Source: Actinobacteria bacterium Ga0077560 (lineage in GTDB: Bacteria; Actinomycetota; Thermoleophilia; Miltoncostaeales; Miltoncostaeaceae). From it: a stretch of DNA of 49,555 nt. The first letter of the stretch is position 1. Every line of letters begins with the position of its first letter. The DNA lies in the NCBI GenBank assembly GCA_001464275.1, contig LNFL01000162.1, forward strand, positions 1 to 49,555, read 5' to 3'. This document shows, piece after piece, positions 8,163 to 17,146 of this stretch. Under the pieces are notes generated by a model, which was not told where the DNA came from, did not search any database, and saw only the letters and a list, made by a program, of their open reading frames with translations. The translations under genes were made by a program, and so were the position numbers.

Positions 8163-8564
8163 ATGGCCCATGTGATCGTCAACCCCGCCGAACTCCACGA
8201 CCCAGTCCCGTGGGGCTACAGCCACACCGCCCGCGTGCCGGCGGGCAGCGACCTGGTGTTCGTCGCCGGGCAGTACGCCTCGTCGGCCGACGGCAGCGTG
8301 GTCTCGCCGGAGTTCGCCGACCAGGTCCGCGGCGCGCTCGAGCGCCTTGGGCGGGCCCTGGCCGCGCACGACCTGACGGTCGCCGACGTGGTGCAGGTGC
8401 GGACGTACGTCGTGGACCTCGACTTCGCCAAGCTCGGGGCCATCACCGAGGCCGTGGCGGCCACGTGGGGCCAGCACCCGCCCACCAACACGCTGCTCGG
8501 GGTCGCGGCGCTGGCCACCCCGGACATCGCGTTCGAGATCGAGGCCGTCGCCGCGCGCACCTGA
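8163..8564 (+). CDS. RidA/YjgF/UK114-family protein
   Basis: A 133-residue protein with the chorismate-mutase-like RidA fold signature: VFVAGQYASSADGSVV near residue 35, a helix FADQVRGALERLGRALA, VVQVRTYVVDL, and a C-terminal FEIEAVA. RidA proper deaminates reactive enamines using a conserved arginine in a PxRxxVxV context. Here the equivalent stretch reads PPTNTLLGVAAL, so that arginine is absent and a different activity of the wider YjgF family is more likely. Start and SD (GAGGAGG) are clear. It is divergent from the WYL regulator. Confidence 0.88.
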   Translation: MAHVIVNPAELHDPVPWGYSHTARVPAGSDLVFVAGQYASSADGSVVSPEFADQVRGALERLGRALAAHDLTVADVVQVRTYVVDLDFAKLGAITEAVAATWGQHPPTNTLLGVAALATPDIAFEIEAVAART

Positions 8565-8641
8565 TCGATCCGGGACCGCCCCGATGTCCCGGGGCCCCGT
8601 CGGCGGGACGATCGCCATGGCGTCCGAACCAGGAGGCGGTC

Positions 8642-8814
8642 ATGAGCGGCGCGATCGGCGATCTGCTGCGGGTCTCGGGACATCGGGTGGGCGACCACCC
8701 GCGGCTCGGTGAGATCACCGAGGGCACTACCGGGTGCGGTGGGAGGACGGCCAGGAGACCATCGTCTACCCGGGGCCCGACATCCTCATCACACCGGCAA
8801 CCCGCCGGGCCTGA
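8642..8814 (+). pseudogene. Frame-broken DUF1918 protein
   Basis: DUF1918 proteins are about 60-residue SH3-like proteins. The first half (MSGAIGDLLRVSGHRVGDHP, then RLGEITEG) begins at an ATG with AGGAGG upstream. The second half (HYRVRWEDGQETIVYPGPDI to a TGA at 8812-8814) is in another frame. The junction is at about 8722-8730, where the usual 7-9 residue linker is missing. The combined span is 173 nt, not a multiple of three. Read in the first frame, translation would run on to 8887 with no resemblance to the family. Either a small deletion broke the gene or the assembly lost about 20 nt. Confidence 0.75.
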
Positions 8815-8817
8815 GGA

Positions 8818-11250
8818 TCAGGACACCGCGGGTCCGGGCACGCCGCCGGCCCAGCCCGGGCCCGCGCGGTCCAGGGCGTCGGCGTAGTCCTGCAGCGTGG
8901 CGCGGGCCGCCGCGTCCACGGCGGCGATGGGCGCGTCCAGCGCCACCTCCAGCGCGTCCTCGACCGTGTCCACGGCGATCACGCGGAAGCGGCCCGCGGC
9001 GACGTCCGCGACGATCGCGGCCGGCAGCATCAGGTCGGCCAGGTTCCTGCGGGGAAGCAGCACGCCGTGCGTGCCGTCCAGGCCGCGCGCGGCGCACAGC
9101 GCGTGGAACGAGGTGATCTTCTCGTTCACCCCGCCCACGGGCTGGGCCTCGCCGTGCTGGTTGATCGAGCCGGTGATCGCCACGGCCTGATCCACCGGGA
9201 TGCCCGACAGCTCCGACATGAGCGCGACGACCTCGGCGATCGACGCCGAGTCCCCGTCCACGCCGGAGTACGACTGCTCGAAGGCCAGGCTCGCGGTGAG
9301 CGACAGCGGGCCGATGTCGGCGTAGCGGCGGCGCAGGTAGCCCCCGATGGTGAGGACGCCCTTGTCGTAGACGCCGCCCGACATCTGGGCCTCGCGCTCG
9401 ATGCTGATGACCCCCGCCGAGCCGGGCGCCACCGACGCCGTGATGCGGGTGGGCTTGCCGAACGCCTCGTACCCGAGGTCGAGCACCGAGAGGCCGTTCA
9501 CGCGTCCGCGCGCGAACCCGGCGGTGGTGACGATGAGCAGGCCCTCGTCCAGCGCCTCGGCGATCCGCTCGGGGATCTCGCCCTGCCGGTACTCCCGCCG
9601 CCGCAGGGCCTCCTCCACGTCCTCGCGGGCGACCGGCCCGTCGCCGCGCTCGCGGGCCAGCAGGCAGGCCTCGCGCAGCAGGTCGGCCACCCGCGAGAAC
9701 TCCACCGACACCCGGTTGCGCCGCCCGGCGATGCGGATGCCCTCCTCCATGAGCGCGCCCAGCGCGCCGGCCTCCACGGGCGGCAGGTCCTCCCGGGCGC
9801 ACACCGCGGCCACCACCGCCGCGTACCGCTGCTCGGCGGCCGCCGCCCGCGGCATGTCGCGCGCGAAGTCGGCGCGCACCGAGAACATCCGCAGGAAGTC
9901 CGGGTCGGCGGCGCTCAGCAGGTCGTACGTCCACCGCTCGCCGACCAGCACCACCTTCACGTCGATCGCCACGGGGTCCGGCTCCAGCGCGCGCGGCAGG
10001 CCCCACAGCCCCGGCCCGGCGCTGCCCGGCTCCAGCACCCCGCCCTTGAGCGCGCGCATGAGCTGCGGCCAGGCGCCGGGCTCCTGGAGCACGTCCGCGG
10101 CGTTGAGCAGCAGGAACCCGCCGTCGGCGCGCAGCAGGCTGCCGCCGCGGATGGTGGTGGCGTCCGCGCGCCAGCTCAGCGGGCCGTCGTGCACCCGCTC
10201 CACCAGGCCGGCGATGTTCTGGGCGGTGGGGAAGCTCTCCTCCACGACGGGCGCGCCGGTGAGCCCCGAGCGATCGGCCACCACGTTCACCCGGTAGTGG
10301 TCGATGCGGTGGGCGAAACTCTCGAGGGTCCCCGGCCCGGGGCCCACCAGCTCCACGATCGCGTCCACGGCGTCCGCGCGCACATCGCGCAGGAAGGCCG
10401 CCACGTCCTCACCCTCGGCGTCGTCGGCGATCGCGCGAAGCTCGTCGTCCACCAGCGCGGCGCCGACCTCCCGGATGAGGTCCTGCAGGTCGCGCATGAA
10501 CTGCCGCTGGCGGCCCCGGGCGCCGCGCAGATGCTCGCGGACCCTCGCGGCGTGGACGGCCATGCGCCGCTCCGTGTCGGCGAAGGCCGCCGCGTCGAGC
10601 ACGTCTCGCAGCTCGTCCAGCGCCACCGGCTTGCCGTCATGCAGGGCCGCCACCTCCGGCACCACCATGCCGGGGCCCATCGCCACCGGCACCAGGGCGA
10701 AGCCGTCGGCCCCCAGCTCGGCGCGCAGCGCATCCAGGCGCTCCTCCTCGGCGCGGCCGTAGCGGTCCTGGAGGGCCTCCCGCCGCCGGTCCAGCTCGGG
10801 GTCCTCCGCCAGGGCGGGGGACCGGGTCGCGAGCGCGGTGCGCAGGGTGTCCACCCGTTCGGACAGCCGCCGTCCGGAGCCGGGGGCGAGCCGCAGCAGC
10901 CGCGGGCGGTCCGGGTCGGAGAACCGGTGCACGTAGGCCAGGTCCTGCGGCACCGGCAGGCCCGCGGCGAACCGCTCCATCATCGCCCGGGCGGTGGAGC
11001 GCCTGCCGGTGCCGGCGGGCCCCGACACGAACACGTGGTAGCCGGGGCTGCGCAGGCGCAGGCCCAGTTCCATGGACGCCAGCGCCCGCTCCTGCCCCAC
11101 GGTCTCCCCGGAGGGCGCCACCTCGGCGGTGGACGCGATGCCGAACGCCTGGCCGTCGATCACCAGGCGGCAGTCCTCCGCCCCCACCAGCAGGTCGGGA
11201 CGGCGGTCCGGGAGCGGGCGCGGCGCTGCGGGCGATGGGTGGGGCATCAC
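8818..11250 (-). CDS. Lon-like ATP-dependent protease (AAA_32/Lon_C type)
   Basis: An 810-residue protein. The N-terminal AAA part carries a Walker A-like loop GPAGTGRRST near residue 78 and a long helical insertion (about 150-300). The C-terminal quarter is a Lon protease domain, with the nucleophile in DGDSASIAEVVALMSELSG at Ser668 and the partner Lys711 in GGVNEKI. The 43-residue spacing equals that of the Ser679-Lys722 dyad in E. coli Lon. It lacks the Lon N-terminal substrate domain, so it belongs to the Lon-related AAA_32 group, whose substrates are poorly known. Start is GTG at 11250 or ATG at 11247; the purine-rich stretch upstream favours the GTG slightly. Confidence 0.88.
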   Translation of the reverse strand: MMPHPSPAAPRPLPDRRPDLLVGAEDCRLVIDGQAFGIASTAEVAPSGETVGQERALASMELGLRLRSPGYHVFVSGPAGTGRRSTARAMMERFAAGLPVPQDLAYVHRFSDPDRPRLLRLAPGSGRRLSERVDTLRTALATRSPALAEDPELDRRREALQDRYGRAEEERLDALRAELGADGFALVPVAMGPGMVVPEVAALHDGKPVALDELRDVLDAAAFADTERRMAVHAARVREHLRGARGRQRQFMRDLQDLIREVGAALVDDELRAIADDAEGEDVAAFLRDVRADAVDAIVELVGPGPGTLESFAHRIDHYRVNVVADRSGLTGAPVVEESFPTAQNIAGLVERVHDGPLSWRADATTIRGGSLLRADGGFLLLNAADVLQEPGAWPQLMRALKGGVLEPGSAGPGLWGLPRALEPDPVAIDVKVVLVGERWTYDLLSAADPDFLRMFSVRADFARDMPRAAAAEQRYAAVVAAVCAREDLPPVEAGALGALMEEGIRIAGRRNRVSVEFSRVADLLREACLLARERGDGPVAREDVEEALRRREYRQGEIPERIAEALDEGLLIVTTAGFARGRVNGLSVLDLGYEAFGKPTRITASVAPGSAGVISIEREAQMSGGVYDKGVLTIGGYLRRRYADIGPLSLTASLAFEQSYSGVDGDSASIAEVVALMSELSGIPVDQAVAITGSINQHGEAQPVGGVNEKITSFHALCAARGLDGTHGVLLPRRNLADLMLPAAIVADVAAGRFRVIAVDTVEDALEVALDAPIAAVDAAARATLQDYADALDRAGPGWAGGVPGPAVS

Positions 11251-11314
11251 CCCGATTCTTCCAGCCGCGCGGGCCGATCCCGCGGTGCGCGGGACCGGCC
11301 CGGACGGGTCGCGG

Positions 11315-12544
11315 TCAGCGGCTCCGGAAGGGGTTCGAGAACCTGGGGTTGGTGAGGAAGCTCCGGTCCGTGAGCGTCCTCAGGAACGCCACCAGATCGG
11401 CCTTCTCCTGGTCGGTGAGGTCGATGCCCACCGTCAGGTCGCTCCGGTAGGGGCTCAGGCGCCCGTCGCCGGCGAAGGGCCCGGAGGTGATGTTGCGGCC
11501 GCCGTCGGCGTAGAACTGGACGACCTCCTCCAGCGTGGAGATGGAGCCGTCGTGCATGTACGGCGCCGTCACGGCGACGTTGCGCAGGCTCTGCGCGCGG
11601 AACGCGCCCATGTCGTTCGCGCGTCCGGTGAGCTCGAACACGCCGCGGTTGCCGTCCGGGAACGCGCCGGTGCCGCCGAGGTTGTACAGCCCCGTGTTGT
11701 GGAACAGCACGGGCTCCCGGCGCTTCCCGACGTAGTTCAGCTGGTCGGTGAAGTTCACTCCCCCGTGGCAGTGGTGGCACTCGGCGCGCTCCCCGAAGAA
11801 GAGGTTCATGCCGCGTTCCTCGGAGGTGGTGAGGCTCGCCGTGCCGCGCTGGTACCGGTCGAACCTGGCGTTCGCGGTGATCAACGACCGCTGGAACGTC
11901 GCGATCGACTTCACGATGTTCCGGTAGTTGATGGGGCTCACCTGGCCGGGGAACGCCTTCCTGAACTTGGCCTGATATCGCCGGTCCTTCCGGATGCGGG
12001 CGAGGACCGCCCGCTTGTTCCGGTCGGTGATGCCCATCTCGACGGGGTTCTCGCCGAACAGCGGCACCTCCATCTGGCGTTCCAGCGTCACCAGGGAGGG
12101 GTTCGCCCAGGTCAGGGTCGCGTTGTAGGCGACGTTCCCCAGCGGCTGCGCGCCGCGCGGGGTGCGCTCGCCGGTCGAGCCCAGCGACGTCGCCCGTCCG
12201 TCCGTGAACGCGAGTTCCTGGAGGTGGCAGCTCGAACACGACTGGGCGCCGTTGCCGGAGAGGCGCGTGTCGTAGAAGAGGAACCGTCCGAGATCCACCT
12301 TCGCGGCGGACATGGGGTTGGAGGCCGGCACGCGGGGGACCGGGAACCCCTTCGGAAGGTTCCAGCTCCACCGAGCGTCCCCATGTGCGGCGGGCGCGGC
12401 GGCGCCGGTGTTGCTGTCGGAGGTCGCGATGCCGGCAACCAGCGCCGCACTCACGGCGAGCACGGCCACACCGCCCAGGGAGCCCCGCGGCGAACGCCGC
12501 AGGGCCCCCGACCTGCCGGTGCGGGGGCCCTGGGCGGAGTTCAT
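11315..12544 (-). CDS. MbnH-like diheme cytochrome c peroxidase-family enzyme
   Basis: A 409-residue exported enzyme. An N-terminal membrane anchor lies at about 26-45, followed by two c-type heme motifs, CSSCH in the N-terminal half and CHHCH in the C-terminal half. Typical stretches are [46 protein letters not shown], and [19 protein letters not shown]. In known pairs MbnH oxidises a tryptophan of MbnP to kynurenine, creating a copper site. The ATG overlaps the stop of the MbnP-like gene (ATGA), so the two are translationally coupled, which supports the MbnH assignment over a plain cytochrome c peroxidase. Confidence 0.85.
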   Translation of the reverse strand: MNSAQGPRTGRSGALRRSPRGSLGGVAVLAVSAALVAGIATSDSNTGAAAPAAHGDARWSWNLPKGFPVPRVPASNPMSAAKVDLGRFLFYDTRLSGNGAQSCSSCHLQELAFTDGRATSLGSTGERTPRGAQPLGNVAYNATLTWANPSLVTLERQMEVPLFGENPVEMGITDRNKRAVLARIRKDRRYQAKFRKAFPGQVSPINYRNIVKSIATFQRSLITANARFDRYQRGTASLTTSEERGMNLFFGERAECHHCHGGVNFTDQLNYVGKRREPVLFHNTGLYNLGGTGAFPDGNRGVFELTGRANDMGAFRAQSLRNVAVTAPYMHDGSISTLEEVVQFYADGGRNITSGPFAGDGRLSPYRSDLTVGIDLTDQEKADLVAFLRTLTDRSFLTNPRFSNPFRSR

Positions 12545-13461
12545 CGGGCGATCGCCTTGAACAGCGTCTGGGTGCCCGTGGACGCTCCGGTCCCCGTGCC
12601 GTCGGCCTTCCAATCGATGCCGAGGGCGCCGAAGACCGGCCCGCACTCCGGGTCCGTGCCGCCGGACATGCAGCCCGTCGCGCCGGCCCGGTTCACGGTG
12701 ATGTCGTTCCCGGTGAGCAGGGCGCCCAGGTCGACGGTCACCTTCTGCTTGGCGGTGTCGAACTTGCCGAACCGCACCGTCATGCGGTTCGAGGCCAGGC
12801 AGTTCGTCGTCGCGCCGGTCGCCGGGTTGCCGAGGCACCCCGTGCTGCCGAGGTGGACGTTGAAGGTCTTGCTCGCCCACGTGCCGGCGGCCCCGGCGGG
12901 GTCCGTGACCTCGATCTTCGCGAACTTGCGGCCGGCCTGCCACGACCAGGTCATCGCCGTGATGTCCAGCGGCGCCGGCGCGCCCACCGTGTCGGTGTGG
13001 TTCAGGGGGAACGGCACGCCCATGTAGAACCGCATGCCCACGTACTCGCCGTGCGGGACGGTGCCCCGCACAACGGTGTTCACGGCCTTGTCGCCCTGGT
13101 CGCAGGATCCGGTGCCGTTCTCCAGGTCGATGAGCGTGGTGCGGTTGCCGCCGCGCACGACCGTGTAGCCGCGCTTGGGGGTGAGCGTGAGCAGGACCGA
13201 GGTGCCGTTCTTCCGGATGAGCCGGACGTTCGAGACGTAGAACCGGAAGTCCCGGATCTGGGCGGTCGCGGCGGTCGTGCCGAGGCCGGTCACCGGGGTG
13301 CCGCACGCCACGGGGGCGGCGCCGTTCACGGCGGTGAACGGGATGGTCACGGTCATCGGCCCCTCGTGGCCCTCGTGGGCGGAGGCGGCCTGCGCGCCGA
13401 CGACGGTGAGACCGGCCGTGGCGAGCGCGAGGAAGGAACGGCGGATGGTGCGCTGGGTCAT
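12541..13461 (-). CDS. MbnP-like copper-binding protein (metallo-mystery pair, four-Cys motif)
   Basis: A 306-residue secreted protein with a signal peptide (residues 1-28, ending AQAASA before HEGHEG). The mature part has [39 protein letters not shown] and the Trp-rich strand [15 protein letters not shown]. The Cys-rich end reads [12 protein letters not shown]. These match the MbnP/TIGR04052 pattern. One of the tryptophans in WSW is a candidate for MbnH-catalysed kynurenine formation, by analogy with studied pairs. The His-containing N-terminus could also bind metal. SD AGGAG lies 9 nt before the ATG. Copper handling is inferred from family knowledge. Confidence 0.85.
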   Translation of the reverse strand: MTQRTIRRSFLALATAGLTVVGAQAASAHEGHEGPMTVTIPFTAVNGAAPVACGTPVTGLGTTAATAQIRDFRFYVSNVRLIRKNGTSVLLTLTPKRGYTVVRGGNRTTLIDLENGTGSCDQGDKAVNTVVRGTVPHGEYVGMRFYMGVPFPLNHTDTVGAPAPLDITAMTWSWQAGRKFAKIEVTDPAGAAGTWASKTFNVHLGSTGCLGNPATGATTNCLASNRMTVRFGKFDTAKQKVTVDLGALLTGNDITVNRAGATGCMSGGTDPECGPVFGALGIDWKADGTGTGASTGTQTLFKAIAR

Positions 13462-13601
13462 GAAGGGTTCTCCTGATCACCGGCCCGATGGGCCGGAACG
13501 GTTGGAGCGGACCCGCCCGGGCATGCCGGGGCGCGGGTCGCGCGACGTCGGTTCGTCGTGCGGCTCCGTCCATGACCGGGGAACCCCGGGCGCGCATGCG
13601 C

Positions 13602-14177
13602 CTACGCGGGGATGGCCGCGACCGGACGGAGCCGGGCGGCGGGCGGTCCGCGCGAGGTGCGGACCAGGGGGGAGGGCTGTGCGACCGGGCGGTCGGCGGG
13701 GAGGGCGATGCGGCCCGCGTGGCGGGGCAGCGCGCGGCGGCGCGGCGCCGGAAGGAGGGCACGGACCGCGGCGACGAGGCGCGCGAGGATCCGCTGGCCC
13801 GCGCACAGCGGCACCAGCAGCAGCACCGCGAGCACGCCGTGCACGGCGATCGCCGCGGGTGTGATGAGCGGGCTGTCGTGGTGTTCGACCAGACCGAACA
13901 TCCAGGGCGACCAGTGCATGAGCCCGTGCAGAACGGCCTGGGCGGCCAGCAGCGTCAGCAGGGTGCGGACGGGGCTCCAGGCGGTGAAGGTGCCGCCGCC
14001 TCGGCGGCCGGTCGCGCCGAAGGGCACCAGCATCACGATCAGGGCGAGCCACAGGACGGGGGCGACCCGCAGCACGCCGGTGTCCGGCGTCGCCATCAGG
14101 TGCCCCGTGAGCGTGGCGCCCAGCGCGGATCCGGCGAGTGCGGTGCGGCGAAGCGTGGTGGCGATGACGGGCTGCAT
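13602..14177 (-). CDS. Polytopic membrane protein upstream of mbnP/mbnH
   Basis: A 191-residue protein that I do not recognise. Hydrophobic stretches at about 15-30, 36-52, 70-95 and 108-125 suggest four membrane spans. His residues lie near or between spans (HGLMHW, EHHDSPLI), which could bind metal or heme. The C-terminal 60 residues are Arg/Pro/Ala-rich and probably cytoplasmic. It is 140 nt upstream of mbnP on the same strand, so a role in the same copper system is possible but unproven. The ATG at 14177 faces the aceE promoter region. Confidence 0.6.
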   Translation of the reverse strand: MQPVIATTLRRTALAGSALGATLTGHLMATPDTGVLRVAPVLWLALIVMLVPFGATGRRGGGTFTAWSPVRTLLTLLAAQAVLHGLMHWSPWMFGLVEHHDSPLITPAAIAVHGVLAVLLLVPLCAGQRILARLVAAVRALLPAPRRRALPRHAGRIALPADRPVAQPSPLVRTSRGPPAARLRPVAAIPA

Positions 14178-14386
14178 CCAGTCGGCACGCTAACGGCGGG
14201 CGGCCGCGCCGTCCTCCGCAGATGTCCCCCGTCCGGGTCGCGGACGACCCGCGATGGGTGAGCACGTCCGCAACGGGGAACCGGTGATGTGCCGGTGGAT
14301 GTTGCGGCGTCCGCCGCCGCGCGGGGCTATCCTCGGTGCTCGTCCCGATCGCGTCCGGCCCCAGACCGAACGAGGAGCGTGCACCG
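14178..14386. promoter_or_regulatory. Divergent intergenic region before aceE
   Basis: This 209-nt gap must drive the membrane protein/mbnP/mbnH unit leftward and aceE-aceF-lpd rightward. A CGAGGAG ribosome site at 14371-14377 precedes the aceE ATG. I find no clear PdhR-type or other operator by eye. Confidence 0.35.
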
Positions 14387-17146
14387 ATGGTCGAACGCCG
14401 TGATGGTCAGGACGGCCGCCCGGCTGCCGAAGAGCCCGGAATGGACCACATTCACGGGAACGGCCACGGCAACGGGGGCGGGATCCTCGCCCACACCCCG
14501 CACCACGACATCGACCCCGACGAGACCGAGGACTGGCTCGAGGCGGTCGAGGACGTCCTGCGCGAGCGCGGCCCGGAGCGCGCCGGCCAGCTGCTCGGCG
14601 AGGTCGTCAACGAGGCGCGGCTGTCCGGCGCCATGGTGCCGGTCTCCGACAGCACGCCCTATGTGAACACCATCCCGCCGGAGGAGGGGGAACCCATCCC
14701 GGGCGACCAGGACGTCGAGCGCCGGCTGCGCTCCCTGGTGCGGTGGAACGCGGCGGCCCTGGTCCTGCAGGCCAACAAGGAGTCGTCGGAGCTGGGCGGC
14801 CACATCGCCAGCTTCCAGTCGGCCGCGACGCTGTACGAGGTGGGGTTCAACCACTTCTGGCACGCGCCCACCGAGGACCACGGCGGGGACCTGGTCTACA
14901 TCCAGGGGCACTCCTCGCCCGGCATCTACGCCCGCGCGTTCCTCGAGGGGCGCCTGAGCGAGGACCAGCTGCGCAACTTCCGCCAGGAGGTGGGCGGGGA
15001 CGGCCTGTCGAGCTACCCGCACCCCTGGCTCATGCCGGAGTTCTGGCAGTTCCCGACCGTGTCGATGGGCCTGGGACCGCTCATGGCGATCTACCAGGCG
15101 CGGTTCATGAAGTACCTCCAGGGCCGCGGGATCGCCGAGACCGAGGGCCGCAAGGTGTGGGCGTTCATGGGCGACGGCGAGATGGACGAGCCGGAGTCGA
15201 TGGGGGCCATCTCCCTCGCCGGCCGCGAGCACCTGGACAACCTGGTGTTCGTCATCAACTGCAACCTGCAGCGCCTGGACGGCCCGGTGCGCGGCAACGG
15301 GAAGATCATCCAGGAACTGGAGACCAACTTCCGCGGCGCCGGGTGGAACGTCATCAAGGTGATCTGGGGCGAGAACTGGGATCCGCTGCTGGCCGCCGAC
15401 CACGACGGGCTGCTCAAGCGCCGCATGATGGAGGCCGTCGACGGCGAGTATCAGACGTTCAAGTCCCGTGACGCCGACTACGTGCGTGAGCACTTCTTCG
15501 GCGCCTATCCGGAGCTGAAGCGCCGGGTCGCGCAGATGACCGACCAGCAGATCTGGGCGCTCAACCGCGGAGGCCACAGCCCCCACAAGGTGTACGCGGC
15601 GTACCACGCCGCCGTGCACCACGAGGGGCAGCCCACGGTGATCCTCGCCAAGACGATCAAGGGCTACGGGATGGGCCGGGCCGGCGAGGCCCAGAACATC
15701 ACCCACCAGCAGAAGAAGATGAACGAGGAGGCCCTGCTGGCCTTCCGGAACCGCTTCGGCGTGCCGCTCAACGACGAGCAGGCCAAGAAGGCGGTGTTCT
15801 ACCGGCCCCCGGACGACGCGCCGGAGATGGTCTACCTGCGGGAGCGCCGCGAGGCCCTCGGCGGCAGCCTGCCGGTACGGCGGCCGAAGGCAACGCCTCT
15901 GGAGGTGCCGCCGCTGTCGGCGTTCGACGCGGTGCTCAAGGACACCGGCGACCGCCAGATCTCGACCACCATGGCGTTCGTGCGCATCCTGGGCACGCTG
16001 GTGCGCGACAAGAACCTGGGGAAGCACATCGTCCCGATCGTGCCCGACGAGTCACGCACGTTCGGCATGGAGGGCATGTTCCGCCAGCTGGGGATCTTCT
16101 CCCAGGTGGGGCAGCTCTACTCGCCGGAGGACTCCGAGCAGCTCATGTTCTACCGGGAGGACAAGCAGGGGCAGATCCTGCAGGAGGGCATCAACGAGCC
16201 CGGCGCCATCTCCTCCTGGATCGCGGCGGGCACCTCCTACGCCAACAACGGCGTGGCGATGGTGCCCTTCTACATCTTCTACTCGATGTTCGGCTTCCAG
16301 CGGATCGGCGACCTGGCGTGGGCGGCGGGCGACAGCCGCGTGCGCGGGTTCCTGGTGGGCGGCACCTCCGGCCGCACGACCCTCAACGGCGAGGGGCTGC
16401 AGCACGAGGACGGGCACAGCCACATCCTGGCCTCCACCATCCCGAACTGCCGCGCCTACGACCCCACGTACGGGTACGAGCTGGCGGTCATCGTGCAGGA
16501 CGGCCTGCGGCGGATGTTCGCCGAGCAGGAGGACGTCTTCTACTACCTCACCGTCATGAACGAGAACTACCAGCACCCGGCGATGCCGGAGGGCTCCGAG
16601 GAGGGAATCCTCAAGGGCATGCACCTCATCCGCAGCGGGAAGGGCCGCGGGCCCAAGGTGCAGCTCATGGGATCCGGCGCGATCCTGCGGGAGGTGCTGG
16701 CGGCGGCCGAGCTGCTGGAGGCCGACCACAAGGTGTCGGCCGACGTGTGGAGCGTCACCAGCTTCACCGAGCTGCGGCGCGACGGCATGGAGACCGAGCG
16801 CTGGAACCGGCTGCACCCCACCGAGAAGCCGCGGCGGTCGTTCGTGGAGACCCAGCTGGCCCGCCGCAAGGGGCCGGTCGTGGCATCCACCGACTACATG
16901 CGGGCGTTCGCCGATCAGATCCGGCCGTACGTCGACCGCCCGTTCACCTCGCTCGGCACCGACGGGTTCGGGCGCAGCGACTACCGGGTACGCCTGCGCC
17001 GGTTCTTCGAGGTCGACCGCCACCATGTCGCGGTCGCCGCACTCCACGCGCTCTCCCAGGAGGGCGGCATCCCGGCGAGCGCGGTGAAGGCCGCGATCGA
17101 CGCGTACGACATCGACACCGAGGCGGTTCCCCCGTGGCAGCGCTGA
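14387..17146 (+). CDS. aceE: Pyruvate dehydrogenase E1 component, homodimeric type
   Basis: A 919-residue thiamine-diphosphate enzyme that decarboxylates pyruvate and acetylates the E2 lipoyl group. The ThDP/Mg motif is GDGEMDEPESMGAISLAGRE with a following CNLQRLDGPVRGN. The substrate-side histidines lie in WHAPTEDHGGD and IQGHSSPG. The C-terminal part has GRTTLNGEGLQHEDGHS. The fused, single-chain architecture is the E. coli/actinobacterial AceE type rather than split alpha/beta. Start ATG 14387 is chosen for its SD. The first 40 residues are variable and include a His/Gly-rich patch. First gene of aceE-aceF-lpd. Confidence 0.95.
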   Translation: MVERRDGQDGRPAAEEPGMDHIHGNGHGNGGGILAHTPHHDIDPDETEDWLEAVEDVLRERGPERAGQLLGEVVNEARLSGAMVPVSDSTPYVNTIPPEEGEPIPGDQDVERRLRSLVRWNAAALVLQANKESSELGGHIASFQSAATLYEVGFNHFWHAPTEDHGGDLVYIQGHSSPGIYARAFLEGRLSEDQLRNFRQEVGGDGLSSYPHPWLMPEFWQFPTVSMGLGPLMAIYQARFMKYLQGRGIAETEGRKVWAFMGDGEMDEPESMGAISLAGREHLDNLVFVINCNLQRLDGPVRGNGKIIQELETNFRGAGWNVIKVIWGENWDPLLAADHDGLLKRRMMEAVDGEYQTFKSRDADYVREHFFGAYPELKRRVAQMTDQQIWALNRGGHSPHKVYAAYHAAVHHEGQPTVILAKTIKGYGMGRAGEAQNITHQQKKMNEEALLAFRNRFGVPLNDEQAKKAVFYRPPDDAPEMVYLRERREALGGSLPVRRPKATPLEVPPLSAFDAVLKDTGDRQISTTMAFVRILGTLVRDKNLGKHIVPIVPDESRTFGMEGMFRQLGIFSQVGQLYSPEDSEQLMFYREDKQGQILQEGINEPGAISSWIAAGTSYANNGVAMVPFYIFYSMFGFQRIGDLAWAAGDSRVRGFLVGGTSGRTTLNGEGLQHEDGHSHILASTIPNCRAYDPTYGYELAVIVQDGLRRMFAEQEDVFYYLTVMNENYQHPAMPEGSEEGILKGMHLIRSGKGRGPKVQLMGSGAILREVLAAAELLEADHKVSADVWSVTSFTELRRDGMETERWNRLHPTEKPRRSFVETQLARRKGPVVASTDYMRAFADQIRPYVDRPFTSLGTDGFGRSDYRVRLRRFFEVDRHHVAVAALHALSQEGGIPASAVKAAIDAYDIDTEAVPPWQR

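Noticed and set aside
7368-8618. Extension of the WYL regulator frame through the RidA-like gene
   Set aside because: The upstream part is antisense to a clear RidA-family protein. Regulator homology begins at MRRTDRLF.
9067-11355. Long plus-strand frame antisense to the Lon-like protease
   Set aside because: Composition typical of an antisense frame in GC-rich DNA. The minus strand has an intact catalytic dyad and AAA motifs.
12541-13762. Upstream extension of the mbnH frame through the mbnP gene
   Set aside because: The frame stays open but reads Arg/Pro-rich nonsense. The real MbnH start is the ATG overlapping the mbnP stop.
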